From: Eutypa lata
Lineage: Eukaryota; Ascomycota; Sordariomycetes; Xylariales; Diatrypaceae
Direction of reading: 5' to 3'
Assembly (NCBI GenBank): GCA_022661535.1
Contig: JAKULF010000004.1
Coordinates: forward strand, 5,580,001-5,644,000
Length of the DNA: 64,000 nt
Shown here: piece after piece, positions 60,360-64,000 of the stretch
How the letters are laid out: every line of letters begins with the position of its first letter
How positions within the stretch are numbered: position 1 is the first letter of the stretch
Notes under the pieces: generated by a model
Databases searched by the model: none
What the model was told of the DNA's origin: nothing
Seen by the model: the letters and a program-made list of their open reading frames with translations, nothing else
Made by a program: the position numbers and the translations under genes

Positions 60360-60472
60360 ACTCACTCCGCTTAGGACCAGTCCACTTGTCCCCCTTACTC
60401 CGGATGCCAAGTTCTCCATTAGCTACGTAGTTGATTGTACTAGCGTTTATACCTCTTTTTCTATGCGAATAA
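60360..60472 (+). repeat. Left arm of imperfect inverted repeat
   Basis: This arm pairs with 60745-60856 read on the other strand. Shared blocks in order are ACTCACTCCGC, GACCAG, ACTCCGGAT, ATTAGCTA, ATTGTACTAGCGTTTATAC and CTATGCGAATA, separated by substitutions and small indels. Confidence 0.85.
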
Positions 60473-60744
60473 TATGGATCGGAATATACTGCTTTATCAG
60501 TATAATCATCAGAAAGATGCATGTCTAACTAAGTAAGCGAATGAACATCAAGCACAGGTAGATAATAGGTAGCCAACGTAGACGGTCTGCTCTAGAGTGA
60601 TGATGTAATTAGGCGTTTCAGCCTGTTCGATCCGTATTTTAAGCTATGTTGATCGACAGCATGCAAGTGGCACCCAGAGTGGTAGCGTCCACCATTATAA
60701 CAAAGGGGGTATCGTTTATAGAGCATATACATCCTAATACATAC

Positions 60745-60856
60745 TATTCGCATAGCAAAAATATGTATAAACGCTAGTACAATGACATAGCTAATACCTA
60801 GCGAATTTGGGATCCGGAGTGAATGGACAAAACGGCTGGTCTTGGGCGGAGTGAGT
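60745..60856 (-). repeat. Right arm of imperfect inverted repeat
   Basis: Reverse-complement partner of 60360-60472, about 270 nt away. The two arms are similar enough that short open frames on opposite strands give visibly related peptides. They are likely two inverted copies of one old repeat or the ends of a small decayed element. Confidence 0.85.
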
Positions 60857-62532
60857 AAATCCAACGTGCGTACGTAGTTATTGTCTGTTTATAGCCGAAA
60901 AAATATGCTCACCGCATAGTAATTAGCAAGGCAATTTACAAGAAGCCCTTCAGTGAAGACGTGATAGCTTAGAAGATCAGAGTCATGTTTTCTTCAATTT
61001 TTAAAACTTAAGATTGTTTATTTGGTGTTTTTTGATAGAATATAACTTGGAGGTTATAATCACACTCGAACGGCGTATGACTACTTGCGCATATACATCG
61101 TGCCTTCAGGACGGGCCAAATAAAGCAAACAAATACATGTACTGCTTGCAATGAATCTTCCCAGAATTTAATATCAGAGAGGGGGCGGTTGCTTACGAGA
61201 GTTGGAAACCCCGAAGCACAAGTGTATTAGATATTTGGTCGCGGATCGTTGTGAAGTGATAGGACTACACAAATCCACGGGCCACTTCGTAAACCCCCCT
61301 TCCGTATAAATAGTTAGTCTTACCTAGAAAGTATTTTTAAGCGATCTAAGCCTCGCATTGCTCCTTTACTACGTCCTACCTATCACGTCTTGATGCTTCT
61401 CCTTATCGTATCACACTTCTAGATAATCCATCAGAGCCCATGGCAGAATCTTACCCGACCTTGCAGCTCCCAAGAACTCCTTAAATAGCTGGGGTCTTCA
61501 TTTTTCACAATACAGTAGTAGTCAACACGTTCTTGTAGATAGTGTAGGCATAGCAAAAACGATGCCGCGATTGCGTCAGAGGGTTGTGTTCAGAGTGAAG
61601 GGAAGGGATCAGAACTTAGGTAGCAGTATCGCTATATACACTGTAACAGTAGGACTTAGCGACTGAGGTGAGAGGACAGACAGGGGGACATTAAACAGAA
61701 TGAGTATTAGAATGAGAATAGTACTATACCCACTTCTGAGCTTTTGACTTAAAAGGAGCTTGATAGAATCGTAGAAACCCCACGTCTTGAAGCATATATA
61801 CAGTATCCACGCCTCCAGCTCTAATCGTCTAATTACCAACGGAGGGGTGTTTTGAAATAATAGTGTGCGGCTCCATGGCATAGTGTAGTAGCTGCGGAAC
61901 TCATACCTCAGGTTGAGTTCTCTGTGCTATGCTTCGCTGTCAGTATATAATTATCTTCTGGGTTAATGACCATATACTCATATATAGATGCCAGCTTCTG
62001 GTAAAGTATTCTAGTAATGCTTCCAAAGACAGGGAGAGCTTTAGGGCTTCTGAAGGCATAGTTATGGAGGCTATGGAAGGGTTAAGATTAGTCGACAAAT
62101 TGTATTTGGATATATCAGCAGAGGTGTATATGTTCTTCGATATTCTTGGTACATAGCTATTTCTTAAGCAGTGTTGTCATGAGAACTAACGTGCCAACCT
62201 TAAAAGTTAAAGGTGAGTTTGAGTCTGCTATTATTCGAAACTTGATTTCGAAATTATACATAAACCTCCAGATCCTTCGTATATATCCAATATGAGGCGC
62301 CTTCGTATCAAGAATCTTGCTGGACCACAAAAACGCTATATGTGTTCCACGTCTGTGGATCTAAGGGTATATGTAACGAAGTGCCACTTTGCACTCACAG
62401 GTGTTAAGCAGAGACATCGCATCATGATTATTTATTATTATGGTCATCATTTTATTTCGTACTCGTCGGATAATCCAATCGACCTCAGATCCTTAGTCTG
62501 GTTCGACTTGATTCGATCCGATTAGACCAGCA

Positions 62533-64000
62533 TCATAGATAAACCAGTACCGCCTCGCTAGCGGGCACAGTGATAGTCGCGACACCATCCTTGACGGCAA
62601 CCTCCTCCGAGTCGTCTCGAACGCCCGTGACCTCCTTGCCCAGGCTCTCGTACGTCCACTGGCTGCCCCCGTACGTGATCGAGCTCGCGTCCGCGCCCGC
62701 GCCGTCAGGGCTGCTGAGGCGGTGCACGGTGACCTCGTCGACGGCATCCGGTACCTGGATGGCGATGGAGGCGACGGGACGGTCGAAGTCAGAGGAGGTG
62801 CGGTTCCAGTAGTCCAGGTTGGCGATGGCGAGGCGCTTGGGGGCTCCGGCCTCGTAGGCGGCGTAGGCCGCCAGGTTGGGCGCGGCGTCGCCGCCGCCGA
62901 CGTCCAGCTTGGTCACGGTAGTGTCGCCCGAGGTCCCGATGAAGTCCGCGACGAAGGGCTGCGAGTAGTAGTTGGCGAAGACCTGGGCGGGCAGGCCGGC
63001 GCTCGCCACCGGCAGCCAGAGGTCGAATCCCGAGTGCATGATCTGCTGGTAGTTGATGCGGGCGACGCCCAGGTGCATCGAGTACAGGTAGAAGTCGACC
63101 TGCCAGAGCGCGCTGCCGAGCCGGTTCTGGTACTCGTACGAGTTGGTGACGAACAGCGAGTTGCCGACCTCGTTGAAGATGAAGGGGAGGTCGGGCCGGT
63201 TCTCCTTCAGCCAGTTGATGCGGCGCGAGTGCAGGTCTAGGTTCCCGTGCGTCAGGCTGAGCGTCATGAGACCCGCCTCCAGATCCTCCGCGTCCCCGGC
63301 CTGGTTCTGGTAGTAGTGGTGCGAGACCTCCTTGATGGCGCCCCGTCCGTCGATCCCGAGGCCGAACGTGGTCTCCAGGTCGAACGTCCAGGATGACTTT
63401 TGGGCGTCTCCCGAGTGTGACGCGACGTCGAACGCGGTGAAGAATTTCTCTTGAGGGAGGTCCTTCACGTTATCGAGAATCTGATTGACGTATCTCGTGT
63501 AATTGCCGACGTAGGTTATATTAGACAAGGTCCCTTGGTAGTCCGGAGGCCCTAGGAAAACGCCGCCCTCGCCTGTATACTCATCGTGGTACAGGTCGGC
63601 CTCATTTCCGGGCTGGATAGAGTGGATCCTATCAAGCCCGATGCCGTCAACCGCGGCTCGGGTCCACGCGATCGTTTCGCTGATGTTAGTTGTCGCCATT
63701 GGTACTTGAACCATATAAGTGGCGCCAGGAAAGTTTTCTGTCAAGCCCCAGTACGATGGACCAATTGTTGTGAATCCAACGTTTTGGTAATTGTCTTGCT
63801 CAGCAACCGGAAGCTATCAGGGGTTAGATTTCTCTTTTCTCTGCGTGATTACAGCAGCGAGACGCGTTGCGGGGCCTGCATTTCTGGACATGCCTCCTTG
63901 TGCTTGGACATGGAGTCCAGTGGGGAAACGTTTCTAGGTAATGCTTACTGCAGGTTCTGCTTGGCCAGGAAGATATCGACCATAATCTGGAGAGGTGCCA
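62533..64000 (-). CDS. GH79 family glycoside hydrolase (beta-glucuronidase/heparanase-like), N-terminus beyond window
   Basis: Partial gene: exon 63813-62533 (426 codons plus stop) and the end of an upstream exon, 64000-63949, joined across a 135-nt intron (63814-63948). GH79 enzymes are retaining glycosidases acting on glucuronic acid residues of arabinogalactan, proteoglycan or similar chains, usually secreted. Seen: YMVQVPM and then the acid/base motif QPGNEADLY, a SHHYYQNQ segment, the nucleophile motif FIFNEVGNSL with Glu, and a C-terminal beta-domain (roughly the last 130 residues) ending VPASEAVLVYL. The composition of the main exon is strongly GC-rich compared with the AT-rich flank. 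Start codon and signal peptide lie outside the window. The subfamily assignment rests on motif spacing only. Confidence 0.85.

Larger units (their letters stand above)
55430..62532. other. Gene-free stretch, 7.1 kb, with inverted-repeat relic
   Basis: No supported gene between the kinase promoter and the GH79 stop codon. The first several hundred bases are the kinase promoter. GTAT runs occur near 57846-57866, short TACA runs near 58100, and an imperfect inverted repeat at 60360-60856 (separate entry). The frame at 59027-59275 and others lack features. It is probably intergenic sequence with old, decayed repeats. Confidence 0.45.

Noticed and set aside
62722..63240. 172-codon plus-strand frame inside the GH79 gene
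   Set aside because: Antisense shadow of a GC-rich exon with Val/Gly/Asp-rich composition and no domain.

Overview
The window is chromosomal DNA of a filamentous ascomycete (Pezizomycotina, probably Sordariomycetes). The evidence is eukaryotic gene structure with many short GT-AG introns (mostly 49-80 nt) and family content typical of this group: SAT4/rhodopsin-like membrane proteins, a UstYa/DUF3328 protein, a plant-type GH18 chitinase with a fungal CBM1, a GH79 glycosidase and a bZIP-ankyrin regulator. I rebuilt exon structures by hand from splice signals and frame; unless stated, each gene closes to a whole number of codons.

Left part (about 0.6-20 kb) is an accessory, secondary-metabolism-like neighbourhood: FAD monooxygenase (-), SAT4-like membrane protein (-), candidate small secreted peptide (-), UstYa-family oxidase (+), secreted S10 carboxypeptidase (+), NmrA-like oxidoreductase (-), DUF4188/Af470-type monooxygenase (-), second SAT4-like protein (+) and a SAM methyltransferase (-). 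No PKS, NRPS, terpene synthase or transporter is visible. The set is therefore all tailoring functions, which would fit a small-peptide (RiPP-like) pathway or a satellite of a pathway elsewhere; this is inference.

Middle part: a secreted class III chitinase (22.5-24.1 kb), then about 6.8 kb with no supported gene, then a bANK-type transcription factor (30.9-32.2 kb; the class of the HC-toxin regulator TOXE), then an 11 kb stretch without a supported gene. A small Myb/SANT-like acidic protein follows at 43.4 kb.

Right part: an Fe(II)/2-oxoglutarate dioxygenase of the gamma-butyrobetaine hydroxylase type (48.1-49.7 kb), an unresolved hypothetical gene region (50.75-51.74 kb), a CAMK-type kinase resembling RCK2/Srk1 (52.8-55.4 kb), a 7 kb gene-free stretch with an inverted-repeat relic at 60.4-60.9 kb, and a GH79 glycoside hydrolase cut by the window end.

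The most striking observation is that one intron of the NmrA-like gene (12696-12843) and one intron of the chitinase gene (23378-23523) are homologous to each other although the host genes are unrelated. Their last 49 nt differ at 5 positions by my hand alignment. This is the signature of an introner-like element, i.e. an intron that multiplies.
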